Assembly (NCBI RefSeq): GCF_017815535.1
Contig: NZ_CP072596.1
Span: forward strand, 2,573,614-2,637,613
Direction of reading: 5' to 3'
From: Tessaracoccus sp. MC1865
GTDB lineage: Bacteria > Actinomycetota > Actinomycetes > Propionibacteriales > Propionibacteriaceae
DNA length: 64,000 bases
Shown here piece by piece: positions 7,159-16,196 of the stretch; the stretch's first letter is position 1; each line of letters opens with the position of its first letter. The notes under the pieces are model-generated. The model had not been told where the DNA came from. It searched no databases and saw nothing but the letters and a program-made list of their open reading frames with translations. The position numbers and the translations under genes were made by a program.

Positions 7159-8235
7159 CGATTCACCGTTGTCCACAGCTTCCGCCACGCTGGCTTCGAA
7201 GCCGCCCTCGGCGTAGACCGGGTAGAAGCCCAGCGCCTCGTTGACCTGCAGCATGTGGCGGTTCTCCTCGGCGTTCCACGTCAGGATCGCCCGGGCGTTG
7301 GGCTCCTTGTCGCGCACCTGGATGAGGTTGGCGGCCTTCACGAGCATGCCCAACCGGTGGCCCCGGTGGTCCGGCAGCACGATCGTGTCCCACTGGTCCA
7401 CGAAGGCCAGCGGATTGGCCCGGTCCACGTGCATCTCGCTCAACGCCACGAGGTCGCCGGTGGGCAGGTGCCGCACCACGGCCCGGTAGATCCGGTCCGT
7501 CAACAGCCGTACCGCCTCGGCCTGCCGGACTCGCTCGGCGTCCCATCTGCGTTCCACGACGGTGAGCTCACCCTGCGGGGGATCCACCGCCATCCGCTCC
7601 ATCAGAACCGCGTAGCCCGCCAACATTCCCTCGGGCAGCTGCCCTTCGACGGTGACCACCTCGTACTCGGCACCCGCCACCCCCTGCGCCTCGGCCAGCG
7701 CCTCGGCGGGATCGACGAGAGGCCGGGCGAAGTCGTACCGGCTGACGCGCTCCGCCTGCTTGAGCTTCAGCCCGTTCGCCAGCGCCAGCTTCACTCCCCC
7801 GTGGCCGGGGTCCACTCCGCCGAAGCCCGACGACGGCCTCAGCGGCTGGTCGACGATGGAGGTGGTGACCCACACCTGGAACATGGCGACGCCCTCCGCC
7901 ACGAGCGCCTCGCGCACCGTGTCGGCCAGCGCCTGCCCCAACCCCGTCCCGCGGTGGGACGGGGTGACGTACAGCGTGACGTAGGCCAGCTCCGGCTGGT
8001 CCACCATGTTGCGGGCCGTGCGCGCCCACCCCACGGCGACTTCGGCGTCGCGGGCCAGGAACCACCGGGTGGCCCATTCCTTCTCGGCCCTGGCGGAGAC
8101 GAGATCCGCCTCCGGATCGACGTCCCACTCGGGCCCGCCGATGATCTCGCGGTTGCATTCGGTTTCGAGCCGCTTGTGGTCCGCCCAGTCGGGGTCGGAG
8201 GCCAGTTCGGGCAGAGGGATTTCAAAGATGTTCAT
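7150..8235 (-). CDS. Tandem-GNAT acetyltransferase family protein
   Basis: A 361-residue protein with two GNAT halves. The N-terminal half has the acetyl-CoA loop region LYVTPSHRGTGLGQALADTV (R-x-x-G-x-G/A type); the C-terminal half has IVLPDHRGHRLGMLVKAANL followed by LTWNAEENRHMLQVNEALGFYPV, the classic last GNAT strand and helix. Double GNATs include mycothiol synthase, but the sequence does not let me assign that role. Start set at MNIFEIPLPEL because the open frame upstream (to 8328) is low-quality and lacks a start context. Confidence 0.8.
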   Translation of the reverse strand: MNIFEIPLPELASDPDWADHKRLETECNREIIGGPEWDVDPEADLVSARAEKEWATRWFLARDAEVAVGWARTARNMVDQPELAYVTLYVTPSHRGTGLGQALADTVREALVAEGVAMFQVWVTTSIVDQPLRPSSGFGGVDPGHGGVKLALANGLKLKQAERVSRYDFARPLVDPAEALAEAQGVAGAEYEVVTVEGQLPEGMLAGYAVLMERMAVDPPQGELTVVERRWDAERVRQAEAVRLLTDRIYRAVVRHLPTGDLVALSEMHVDRANPLAFVDQWDTIVLPDHRGHRLGMLVKAANLIQVRDKEPNARAILTWNAEENRHMLQVNEALGFYPVYAEGGFEASVAEAVDNGESVA

Positions 8236-8418
8236 GATGAGTCCTAAAGAGGTGCGAAGAGGTCGTCGGGAAAGGCTGCAGCGGCGTTGCCCGGGGCCGC
8301 GAAAACACATCGGCACACACAGCGACAACGCCTGGGATGACCCGCGCGCTCAGAGCCTCATCATCATGGAAAACACCTTGGCACTGGGACGACGGCTGCG
8401 CAAGACCCCGTGCGGAAA

Positions 8419-8448
8419 TTAACCCCAGCGTGCGGCCCGGTCTACAGT
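8419..8448 (+). promoter_or_regulatory. Predicted promoter of the DUF368 gene
   Basis: TTAACC (8419-8424), 18-nt spacer, TACAGT (8443-8448). It would start transcription near 8455, leaving about 25 nt of leader containing GAGAGAAAG before the ATG at 8480. Confidence 0.45.
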
Positions 8449-8479
8449 GGAGGCGCCCTCGAGAGAAAGCACGATCTGC

Positions 8480-9439
8480 ATGAGCGAGACCCCCGTGGAG
8501 TCGGAGCACCGCGACACTGACGCGTCCCCCGTTCTCCAGCCGGATTCCTTCGGTCGCTGGATGGCCCGGCTCCTCAAAGGCATCGCCGTCGGCGTCGGCG
8601 CGATCCTGCCCGGCCTGTCCGGTGGCGTGCTCGCGGTGATCTTCAAGCTCTACGACCCGCTAATCCGCTTCCTCGCCAATCCGCGCCGCAACTTCCTGCG
8701 CAACGTGCTGTTCTTCATCCCCGTCGGCATCGGCGTCGGGCTGGGCATCCTCGGCTTCGCCGTCGTGGTCGAGGCGGCCTTCGGCAAGTACGCCGCGCAG
8801 TTCGTGTGCCTGTTCATCGGCTTCGTCATCGGCACGTTCCCGTCGCTCTACTACCAGGCCGGCAAGCGCGGGCGCAGCACCAAACACCTCGTCATCATGG
8901 CGGTCTCCGCCGCCGCGATCTTCGCGCTGATGCTGGTGGGCGGCCAGTCCGGCGAACTCCTGCACGTGGAGCCCAGCATCCCCGCCTGGTTCGGCTCCGG
9001 CGCCCTGATCGGCCTGGGCCTCATCGTCCCCGGCATGAGCCCCTCGAACTTCCTCATCTACTTCGGCCTCTACGACAAGATGGCCAGCGGCATCAAGGCG
9101 CTGGACCTGGGCACGGTCATCCCGCTCGCGCTGGGCCTCATCGTCTGCGTGCTGATCTTCGCCAAGGCCGCAGCGTGGGCCTTCGACCGCCACTACGCGG
9201 GCATGTACCACTTCATCCTGGGCATGGTGGTCGGTTCCTCGCTGGCCATCTTCCCGACTGTGGTCTTCCCCGCCTTCTCCGCCGAGGGGCTGCGCGCCGC
9301 AGACCTGAGCTTCACCAACGCGGTGCTCTTCGCCGTCGTGCTCCTGGTGGTGGGCGGCATCGCGTCCTGGCTGTTCAGCAAGGTGGAGGACCGGGTGACG
9401 GATCAGCGCGAGGCCCTGGTGGAAGCTGCCGACGAGTAG
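8480..9439 (+). CDS. DUF368 membrane protein, probable undecaprenyl-phosphate transporter (PopT family)
   Basis: A 319-residue polytopic membrane protein with about eight to nine hydrophobic segments. It has the two family signature loops: AILPGLSGGVLAV near the N-terminus and LIVPGMSPSNFLIYFGLYD in the middle, an internal duplication typical of DUF368. Members of this family were recently shown to return undecaprenyl phosphate across the membrane for reuse in wall and polymer synthesis. That function is inferred here from family membership. Start ATG chosen over an upstream in-frame codon at 8447 because GAGAGAAAG precedes it. Confidence 0.85.
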   Translation: MSETPVESEHRDTDASPVLQPDSFGRWMARLLKGIAVGVGAILPGLSGGVLAVIFKLYDPLIRFLANPRRNFLRNVLFFIPVGIGVGLGILGFAVVVEAAFGKYAAQFVCLFIGFVIGTFPSLYYQAGKRGRSTKHLVIMAVSAAAIFALMLVGGQSGELLHVEPSIPAWFGSGALIGLGLIVPGMSPSNFLIYFGLYDKMASGIKALDLGTVIPLALGLIVCVLIFAKAAAWAFDRHYAGMYHFILGMVVGSSLAIFPTVVFPAFSAEGLRAADLSFTNAVLFAVVLLVVGGIASWLFSKVEDRVTDQREALVEAADE

Positions 9440-9452
9440 CTCCGGGCAGCAA

Positions 9453-9526
9453 TGGAGCGGGCGACGGGAATCGAACCCGCGTGTTCAGCTTGGGAAGCTG
9501 ACGCTCTACCATTGAGCTACGCCCGC
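9453..9526 (-). tRNA. tRNA-Gly (anticodon CCC)
   Basis: On the minus strand the gene starts GCGGGCG, has a D-arm GCTCAATGGTAGAGC, an anticodon stem TCAGC/GCTGA around loop TTCCCAA (anticodon CCC), a T-arm CGGGTTCGATTCCCG, acceptor end CGCCCGC, discriminator T and an encoded CCA (9453-9455). All four stems pair. Confidence 0.97.
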
Positions 9527-9608
9527 GTTTGCGAACCCAAGACTAGCAGGCATCCAGCGCCTGTCCGCAGCACCCCGAAATTGGCAGGACATGAGTACGC
9601 TTGGAGCC

Positions 9609-12377
9609 GTGACTGACGCACAGCCCCACCTCAAGCGGGATGAGCGCGCCATCACGCGCCTGGCCATGGCCCACGACGCGTCACATTTCCTGTTGACGCC
9701 GGCCGCCGTCGTCACCCCCACCAGCGTGGAGGACGTCTCAGACCTGATGGCGGAGGCCTCCTTCATCCGTCAGCCCATCACGTTCCGCTCGGGCGGCACC
9801 AGCCTCTGCGGGCAGTCGGTGACCGACGGAGTGCTGGTCGACGTTCGCAAACACTTCCGTGACGTGGAGGTCCTCGACGGCGGGGAACGGGTCCGCGCCG
9901 GAGCGGGAGCCACGCTCGCGGCGGTCAACGCACGGCTCGCGCCGTACGGCCGGCGGATGGGGCCGGACCCCACCAGCGAGGTGGCGTGCACCATCGGCGG
10001 CATCATCGCCAACAACTCCAGCGGGATGCTGGCCGGCAACGACGAGACGGCCTACCACACGCTCGAGTCGATGGTGTTCGTCCTGCCGAGCGGACGCATC
10101 GTCGACACGGCTGATCCCACGGCCGACATCACGCTGCGTCTGGAGGAGACCAAGCTGATCGGCGGGCTCCACATGCTGCGCAACCGGTTGCGCACCAACC
10201 CCACGTCCATCGCCGAGATCAACCGCCTCTTCAGCATCAAGAACACCATGGGTTACGGCATCAACGCCCTGCTGGAGTTCCACCGCCCCGTCGACATCAT
10301 CCCCCACCTGCTGGTCGGCTCCGAGGGCACTCTGGGGTTCGTCGCGGAGGCCACGTTCCGCACCGTGCCGCGCTACAGCCACTCGGCGGCGGCGCTCGCG
10401 GTGTTCCCAGACCTCGACGCGGCGGCCACCGCCGCCCAGGGACTCGTCGAACACGGGTTCGAAGCGATCGAGCTGATGGACGTGGCGGCGCTGCGCGTCG
10501 TGCGCGAGCAGCCCACCGCGCCGTCGATCATCCGCGACGCGGACCTCACCACGCAGGCGGTGCTGCTCGTCGAGCTCCACGACACCTCCGCCGAGAACCT
10601 CGCAGAGCGCGTGGCCCTGGCCGAGACGGCCCTCAGCGAACTCAACGCTGTGGACGTCGTCGAACTCACCACAGATCCCACCCAGCGCAACGCGCTCATC
10701 GAACTGCGACGGGGCCTCTACGCCCTGGTGGCCGGCGCGCGTGCCTCGGGCACCACCACCATGCTGGAGGACCTGAGCCTGCCGCTCGAGAAGTTCGCAG
10801 ACATGTGCAAGGCCCTCGACGTGCTGTTCGACAAGCACGGTTACGGCATCGACAACGTGCCCCTGTTCGCCCACGCCCGCGACGGCAACATCCACTTCCT
10901 GCTCAGCGAACGCTTCGACCAGCCCGCCGGTCTGCTGCGCTACCGCAAGTTCACCCGCAGCCTGGTGCGCGAGGTGTTGCGCCGCGGCGGCGTCCTCAAG
11001 GCGGAGCACGGCACGGGGCGCGCCATGGCGCCGTTCGTCAACGCCCAGTACGGCGACGAGTTGTACGAGGTGATGCGCGAGATCAAGCACCTCTTCGACC
11101 CGGCGGGCATCATGAACCCCGGCGTCATCATCTCCGACGACCCGGACGAGCACCTGCGCAACCTCAAGCTCATGCCCACCATCGAGCCTGAGGTGGACTC
11201 CTGCATCGAGTGCGGCTACTGCGAATCGGTGTGCCCCTCGCGCGACCTGACGATCACCCCCCGCCAGCGCATCGTGCTGCGCCGCGAACTGGCCGCTCGC
11301 CAGTCGGACCACGAACTGCTCGACCAGATCACCGACGACTACCTCTACGCCGCCATCGAGACCTGCGCCGTCGACGGAATGTGCTCGGTGGCGTGCCCCC
11401 TCGGCATCAACGTCGGCGACCTCGTGCGTCACCAGCGCCAGGAACTCGCGCAGGGCGTGGAGAAGACCGCCTGGACGTCGGCGGCGAAACACTGGGGGCT
11501 GGCCACCCGGATGGGCTCCGCGGCCCTCACCATGGCCAAAACCACCACCCCGCTCGCCCTGGCCGTCACCAGCGCCGGCCGACGCCGGCTCGGCGAGGAG
11601 GCCGTCCCCGGCTACGACGAGGACCTGCCACGCGGAGCCGGCCTGAAGCGCAGGCCGAGCAGGAAGGACCGCGGCCGGATCTACGGGGTGGCCGCGTACT
11701 TCCCCAGCTGCCTCCAGACTGTCCTCGCCCCCGCCGGGCAGGGCACGTTCCAGGCGTTCCGCGACGTCTCCAACCGGGCGGACGTCTCCGTCTCGCTGAT
11801 CGACGCCACAGACCTGTGCTGCGGCGCCCCCTGGAAGGCCAAGGGTCTTGTCGAGGGCTACGAGATCATGACGGCGAAGACCCTCAAGGGCATCGACGTG
11901 CACGGCCCCGACGGCGCCAGCCTGCCCATCGTGATAGACGCCTCCAGCTGCGCCCTCGCGCTCCAGGAGATGGCCGAGGGACACGACATCGAGGTCCTCG
12001 ACCTCGTCCAGTTCACCGCGGAGCACCTCCTCCCCCACCTCAAAGTCACCCACCCCATCGACTCCATCGCGCTGCACCCCACGTGCGCGTCCACCCGGAT
12101 GGGGATCAACGAGCACCTGCTGACCATCGCCAACGCCATCAGCGACGACGTGGTGGTGCCGGGCAGCTGGGCCTGCTGCGGCTGGGCCGGCGACCGGGGG
12201 GTGTTGCACCCCGAGCTGACGGAGTCGGCGACGCGGGAGATGGCCGAAGAACTCGGAGGGCGGCAGTTCGCCGCGTACGCGTCCACCAACCGCACCTGCG
12301 AACTCGCCATGACCCGCGCCACGGGGCAGACCTACCGCCACATCATCGAGCTGCTCGCGCAGGCGACCCGCCCCTGA
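9609..12377 (+). CDS. FAD-linked / Fe-S D-2-hydroxyacid dehydrogenase (D-lactate dehydrogenase type)
   Basis: A fused respiratory oxidoreductase of about 922 residues. The N-terminal part is a PCMH/VAO FAD-binding domain (ITFRSGGTSLCGQS, GPDPTSEVACTIGGIIANNSSGM) with a GlcD-like C-domain (FAHARDGNIHF, LKAEHGTGRAMAP). Two 4Fe-4S motifs follow near residues 531-545 (CIECGYCESVCP) and 585-596 (CAVDGMCSVACP), then two CCG cysteine-rich domains (about 736 and 855). This fits quinone-linked D-lactate or D-2-hydroxyglutarate dehydrogenases of the GlcD-GlpC fusion type. GTG 9609 is preferred to ATG 9591 because TACGCT (9596-9601) would be a -10 seven nt upstream; the ATG would lie before the transcription start. 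Confidence 0.88.
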   Translation: MTDAQPHLKRDERAITRLAMAHDASHFLLTPAAVVTPTSVEDVSDLMAEASFIRQPITFRSGGTSLCGQSVTDGVLVDVRKHFRDVEVLDGGERVRAGAGATLAAVNARLAPYGRRMGPDPTSEVACTIGGIIANNSSGMLAGNDETAYHTLESMVFVLPSGRIVDTADPTADITLRLEETKLIGGLHMLRNRLRTNPTSIAEINRLFSIKNTMGYGINALLEFHRPVDIIPHLLVGSEGTLGFVAEATFRTVPRYSHSAAALAVFPDLDAAATAAQGLVEHGFEAIELMDVAALRVVREQPTAPSIIRDADLTTQAVLLVELHDTSAENLAERVALAETALSELNAVDVVELTTDPTQRNALIELRRGLYALVAGARASGTTTMLEDLSLPLEKFADMCKALDVLFDKHGYGIDNVPLFAHARDGNIHFLLSERFDQPAGLLRYRKFTRSLVREVLRRGGVLKAEHGTGRAMAPFVNAQYGDELYEVMREIKHLFDPAGIMNPGVIISDDPDEHLRNLKLMPTIEPEVDSCIECGYCESVCPSRDLTITPRQRIVLRRELAARQSDHELLDQITDDYLYAAIETCAVDGMCSVACPLGINVGDLVRHQRQELAQGVEKTAWTSAAKHWGLATRMGSAALTMAKTTTPLALAVTSAGRRRLGEEAVPGYDEDLPRGAGLKRRPSRKDRGRIYGVAAYFPSCLQTVLAPAGQGTFQAFRDVSNRADVSVSLIDATDLCCGAPWKAKGLVEGYEIMTAKTLKGIDVHGPDGASLPIVIDASSCALALQEMAEGHDIEVLDLVQFTAEHLLPHLKVTHPIDSIALHPTCASTRMGINEHLLTIANAISDDVVVPGSWACCGWAGDRGVLHPELTESATREMAEELGGRQFAAYASTNRTCELAMTRATGQTYRHIIELLAQATRP

Positions 12378-12384
12378 GCTGACC

Positions 12385-12404
12385 GCCCGGTCTCGCCCGG
12401 GCGT
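12385..12404. terminator. Bidirectional terminator hairpin
   Basis: CGCCCGG (12385-12391) pairs with CCGGGCG (12398-12404) around TCTCGC, placed between the convergent dehydrogenase and serine-hydrolase genes. No T-run. Confidence 0.5.
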
Positions 12405-12407
12405 CCC

Positions 12408-13766
12408 TCAGGAGGTGTCGGCGGCGGCCCGGATCAGCTCGGCGAGCCCCAGGTCGCGCGACTCGGGCGTGAACCCCATCCGCACCACCACCAGGTCCAG
12501 GCTGGGCGCGACATACATCCGCTGGCCGTCGTGGCCCTGCGCCCAGAACAGGTCCTCGGGGAGCTCCGGGTGGGCCAGGGTCCCGTCGCCGCGCAGGTTC
12601 GTCCACCACGACGACGCGTAGCCCGCCTCCTCCGTGGCGTACTCCCCGGTGTCGGCCCCGGTCAGCGGCACGACGGTGGTGGACTCCTCCACCCAGCCCT
12701 CCGGCAGCAGCCGGACATCGTCGACCACGCCGTCGTCCAGCACGAACTGGCCGATCCGGGCCCAGTCGCGGGGCGTGGCCCACAGGTAGGACCCGCATAC
12801 CGGCGTGCCGGCCGCGTCCGGTTCCAGCACCGCTGAGGCCAGCCCGAGTGGGGCGAACAACTGTTCGCGCGGCATGGTCGGGCCCGCCCCCAGACGATCG
12901 TTCAAGACCGAACACACCAGGGTCGTCGACCCCGACGAGTACTGCTGGAACGTCCCCGGCTCGTGCGCGGCAGGCTGACCGGCGACGTAGGCCGCCATGT
13001 CGTCGGAATTGAACAGCATCTCGGTGATGGGCGTGCCCAGGTCGTACTCCTCGTCCCATTCCAGCCCGCTGGTCATCCGCAGCAACTGGTCGACGGTGAT
13101 CTCAGCGCGCTCATCCGTCCACTCCGGGCGGAGGTTGGCGTCGTCGAGGGCGACCGCTCCCTGCATCACCGCACGACCCGTCAGGAGGTTCGTCACGGAC
13201 TTGGTCATCGACCAACCGAGCTGGGGCGTGTTGGCCGTGAAACCGTCGGCGTAGCGCTCACCCACGATCACCCCGTCCTTGACCACCACGATGGCGCGGG
13301 TACCCAGCGCCCGCGCCTCATCGTCGGAGAGCCCGTCGCCGAACGCGCGGCCGATCGCCTCGTCCAGGGAGGCGTCGAGGGAGGGCTCGTCCGTCAGCAG
13401 GGAGGTGGGCGGCAGCGCCTCGGGGGTCGGGAAGACGGGGCGCCGCGGCGACAGCGTGCAGCCCAGGCCCTCCGTGTAGTAGGCGGTCTGGCCCGCGAAC
13501 AGTCCGAGGACGTTGACGTAGGCGTAGCCGCCGTTCTTGAACTGCGTCAGGAAGGGCACCAGCGGGTTGGGCGGCAGGTCCTCCGACGCGTCGGTGCGCC
13601 CCGCGACCTCGGTGACCGCGCACAGGCTGTGCGCCGCGTAGCCCGTGCCCGTCCGCAGCAGCGGCCGCACGTAGAGATAGCCCGCCAGCACCATCGTCAC
13701 CACGATGGCGAGCACCACGCCCACCACGACCCACCGGGGCCGGCGGCGTCCCACCCTCGTGGCCAC
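12408..13766 (-). CDS. Membrane-anchored serine hydrolase, beta-lactamase/class C family
   Basis: A 452-residue protein with one N-terminal transmembrane segment (about 11-34) and an extracytoplasmic beta-lactamase-fold domain. Visible motifs are SMTKS (SxxK nucleophile), YSSG in place of YxN, and HDGQ in place of KTG, as in EstB/6-aminohexanoate-dimer-hydrolase-type esterases rather than true beta-lactamases. Two Cys near 48 and 102 may form a disulfide. The GTG start directly abuts the pfk stop codon (TGA then GTG), so the two genes are probably cotranscribed. Confidence 0.82.
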   Translation of the reverse strand: MATRVGRRRPRWVVVGVVLAIVVTMVLAGYLYVRPLLRTGTGYAAHSLCAVTEVAGRTDASEDLPPNPLVPFLTQFKNGGYAYVNVLGLFAGQTAYYTEGLGCTLSPRRPVFPTPEALPPTSLLTDEPSLDASLDEAIGRAFGDGLSDDEARALGTRAIVVVKDGVIVGERYADGFTANTPQLGWSMTKSVTNLLTGRAVMQGAVALDDANLRPEWTDERAEITVDQLLRMTSGLEWDEEYDLGTPITEMLFNSDDMAAYVAGQPAAHEPGTFQQYSSGSTTLVCSVLNDRLGAGPTMPREQLFAPLGLASAVLEPDAAGTPVCGSYLWATPRDWARIGQFVLDDGVVDDVRLLPEGWVEESTTVVPLTGADTGEYATEEAGYASSWWTNLRGDGTLAHPELPEDLFWAQGHDGQRMYVAPSLDLVVVRMGFTPESRDLGLAELIRAAADTS

Positions 13767-14888
13767 TCAGTCTCCCAGGTTGGTGCCGACCCCGCGCGCG
13801 GCGCGGACCCACTCGTGGTCCACGGGCACGGTCTTCAGGTTGCCGGCGACGTCCTCCAGCGGGACGGGCACCGCCGCGCCGCACTGCGAAGCGACCGTGA
13901 TACCGAAGGTGCCTTCCGCCACGAGATCCGCCCCGGCGGATCCCAGCAGGGTGCCCAGCACCCTGTCGTTGGCGTCCGGGATGCCACCGCGCTGCACGTA
14001 CCCCAGGATGGTCACGCGCGATTCCAGCCCGGTGATCTGCTCGAGCGATTCGGCCAGCTTGAAGGCGTTGTTGCGGTGGCTCGCCACCACGGCGTCGCGG
14101 TGCTTGTCTGCGGCCGCCTTCGCCTCCGCGGTGGAGGCGTGCTTGCGCAGCACCTCCGCAGCGGCCAGGTCCGCCGAGTCCTTCTCGTCGCGGGCGCCCT
14201 CGGCCAGCGCGATGACGGAGAAGTTGCGGCCCGAGGCGGCCCGCCGGTGGACCGATTCCGCCACGGCCTCCACCGAGTACGGGATCTCCGGGATCAGGAT
14301 GACGTCGGCCCCGCCGGCGATGCCTGCGCCCAGCGCGAGCCAGCCGGCCTTGTGGCCCATGATCTCCACGACGATGATGCGGTGGTGCGAGTGGGCTGTG
14401 GAGTGCAGCCTGTCCACGGCCTCCGTCGCGATGCCCAGCGCCGTGGAGAAGCCGAAGCTGGTCTCGGTGTGCGCGATGTCGTTGTCGATGGTCTTCGGCA
14501 GGTGGATGACGTTGAGCCCCGCCGCGGCGAGGCGCTTTGCGTTCTTGGCCGTGCCGCCGCCCCCGATGCACACGAGGCCGTCGAGGTCGTTCTTCTCGTA
14601 GTTCTCGACGATCGTGGACGTCATGTCGCGGACCTCGCCGTCGATCACCATCTTGTGCGGCTTGTCCCGCGAGGTGCCGAGGATGGTGCCGCCGATGGTG
14701 AGGATGCCCGACAGCGCGTCCGAGTCGAGCACCTGGAAGTTGTTCTCGACGAGGCCCTTCAGTCCGGAACGGAAGCCGAGCAGCTCCATGCCGTGCTGCC
14801 CGATCGCCGCCTTGCCGAAGCCGCGGATGGCCGCGTTCAAGCCGGGCGAGTCGCCGCCTGCCGTCAGAATCCCGATGCGCTTTGCCAT
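13767..14888 (-). CDS. 6-phosphofructokinase
   Basis: A 373-residue PFK that phosphorylates fructose 6-phosphate in glycolysis. Conserved parts are [17 protein letters not shown] (7-23), the catalytic-loop PKTIDND (131-137), [27 protein letters not shown] and [16 protein letters not shown]. The phosphoryl-donor loop reads GGGGT (109-113) where ATP enzymes have GGDGS, so the Mg-ATP Asp (E. coli Asp103) is Gly111; nor is it GGDDT as in PPi enzymes. ATP versus PPi use therefore cannot be read off. TAGGGT (14895-14900) lies 6 nt before the ATG (leaderless, or a weak GGGTGG Shine-Dalgarno). Confidence 0.92.
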   Translation of the reverse strand: MAKRIGILTAGGDSPGLNAAIRGFGKAAIGQHGMELLGFRSGLKGLVENNFQVLDSDALSGILTIGGTILGTSRDKPHKMVIDGEVRDMTSTIVENYEKNDLDGLVCIGGGGTAKNAKRLAAAGLNVIHLPKTIDNDIAHTETSFGFSTALGIATEAVDRLHSTAHSHHRIIVVEIMGHKAGWLALGAGIAGGADVILIPEIPYSVEAVAESVHRRAASGRNFSVIALAEGARDEKDSADLAAAEVLRKHASTAEAKAAADKHRDAVVASHRNNAFKLAESLEQITGLESRVTILGYVQRGGIPDANDRVLGTLLGSAGADLVAEGTFGITVASQCGAAVPVPLEDVAGNLKTVPVDHEWVRAARGVGTNLGD

Positions 14889-15030
14889 GTGCCCACCCTA
14901 GAGCGGCGGGGCCCCGCCCGTGTGCCGTTCCGCGCCCGCGGGCAACGGCCATCCGTGGCATCCCTGAACTGACCCGGGACGCGGCCCGCCCGGCTGTCGG
15001 AGGGACGGGTAGACGACCTACAGTGGATCC

Positions 15031-15708
15031 ATGTCGATCGAACAGAACCGGCTGCAGGAACTGCGGTGCGCGGACCAGGACCGTGAGTTGGTGGCGCAGT
15101 TGCTGAACAACGCCTACGCCGACGGCCGGTTGACGTTCGACGAACACGCGGACCGCATCGCCAAGGCCTACGACGCCAAGACCTTCGGCGACCTCACCCC
15201 CCTGACGACCGATCTGGTGGCCCCGCAGCCCCAGCCCGTCGTCGAACCGTATTCGGCCCCTACCCCGGCGGGGTCGCCGGACCGCAGGCCGGTGCCCGCC
15301 CAGTTCGCCGGGCCGCCCGCGGTGCCGGGGATCGACGCGTTCACCGGCGGCAACGCCGTGATGTCGACGTTCAAACCCGGCCAACTCCACACGATCGCGT
15401 CCAACGTGACGATCAACTCGTGGCTGGGTGATGCCAGGATCGACCTGGTGGGCGCGGCCTTCGAGAGCCGCGACACCACCATCAACGTCGGCGGGCTGAT
15501 GGGCGAGATCAGCATCCGCGTGCCTGAGGGCGTTTCCGTGGACCTGTCCCGGTTGAACATGATCATGGGCGAATCGAAGGTGGACGGTGCCGTGCCCCAC
15601 CCGGACGGTATCCGGCTGCGGCTCGTCGGCACCTTCATCATGGGCGAAGTGACCGTGTTGGGCCCCGACACGACCCGCGTCCGCAAATACCAGAGGTTCA
15701 CCCGTTGA
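15031..15708 (+). CDS. DUF1707 domain protein with LiaF-like C-terminal region
   Basis: A 225-residue protein. Residues 7-60 are the DUF1707 (SHOCT-like) domain: RCADQDRELVAQLLNNAYADGRLTFDEHADRI. A Pro-rich linker (about 68-100) leads to a beta-helix-like domain resembling the cell-wall-active-antibiotic-response (LiaF C-terminal) family: VTINSWLGDARIDLVGAAF and INVGGLMGEISIRVPEGVSVDLS. No membrane segment. It may link envelope stress sensing to the two PH-domain membrane proteins encoded next. TACAGT (15019-15024) lies 6 nt before the ATG (leaderless). The stop overlaps the next start by one base. Confidence 0.8.
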   Translation: MSIEQNRLQELRCADQDRELVAQLLNNAYADGRLTFDEHADRIAKAYDAKTFGDLTPLTTDLVAPQPQPVVEPYSAPTPAGSPDRRPVPAQFAGPPAVPGIDAFTGGNAVMSTFKPGQLHTIASNVTINSWLGDARIDLVGAAFESRDTTINVGGLMGEISIRVPEGVSVDLSRLNMIMGESKVDGAVPHPDGIRLRLVGTFIMGEVTVLGPDTTRVRKYQRFTR

Positions 15709-16196
15709 TGAATGACCTGTTCGACCCGCCCGGCACCCCCTGGCAGCGTCTCTCCCGCAACTACCTGACCCAGAAACTGATCCTCATCCCGCTGGGATGG
15801 GGGTTCTTCTTCGCGTTCCTCGCGGTGCCCGTGCTCCTGTGGGGCACCAGTTGGATGCGCTGGTCCTTCTTCGCCCTGGCGGTCGTGGTGATCGCGTGGC
15901 GGATGATCCGCGCACCGCGGGTCTTTCGACGGTGGGGTTACGCCGAACGCGACGAGGACGTCTACCTCACCCGGGGCCTCTGGAGCCGGAGCCTGCAGTG
16001 CGTGCCCTACGGCCGGATGCAGCTCGTCCAGGTCCAGTCCGGGCCGCTGGACCGGCTGTTCGGCCTTGCCACCGTCCAGATGATCACGTCGTCCACCAGC
16101 GGCACCGTCACCATCCCGGGTCTCCCCGCCGCTGACGCGGCCGCTCTGCGCGACCGGCTGATCGCCCGCGGCGAGCAGCAGCAGGCCGGGATCTGA
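15708..16196 (+). CDS. PH-domain membrane protein (YdbS-like)
   Basis: About 162 residues. Two adjacent transmembrane segments (LILIPLGWGFFFAFLAVPVLL and WSFFALAVVVIAW) precede a bacterial PH-like (bPH2) domain: DVYLTRGLWSRSLQCVPYGRMQLVQVQSGPLDRLFGLATVQM. This is the YdbS architecture; YdbS/YdbT pairs protect some Gram-positives against bacteriocins and other envelope stress, though no function is proven here. Start ATG overlaps the upstream TGA (TGATG), as does its own stop with the next gene: a coupled three-gene operon. Confidence 0.8.
   Translation: MNDLFDPPGTPWQRLSRNYLTQKLILIPLGWGFFFAFLAVPVLLWGTSWMRWSFFALAVVVIAWRMIRAPRVFRRWGYAERDEDVYLTRGLWSRSLQCVPYGRMQLVQVQSGPLDRLFGLATVQMITSSTSGTVTIPGLPAADAAALRDRLIARGEQQQAGI

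Noticed and set aside
9738-12341. Long minus-strand open frame opposite the FAD/Fe-S dehydrogenase
   Set aside because: Shadow of a conserved gene caused by high third-position GC.
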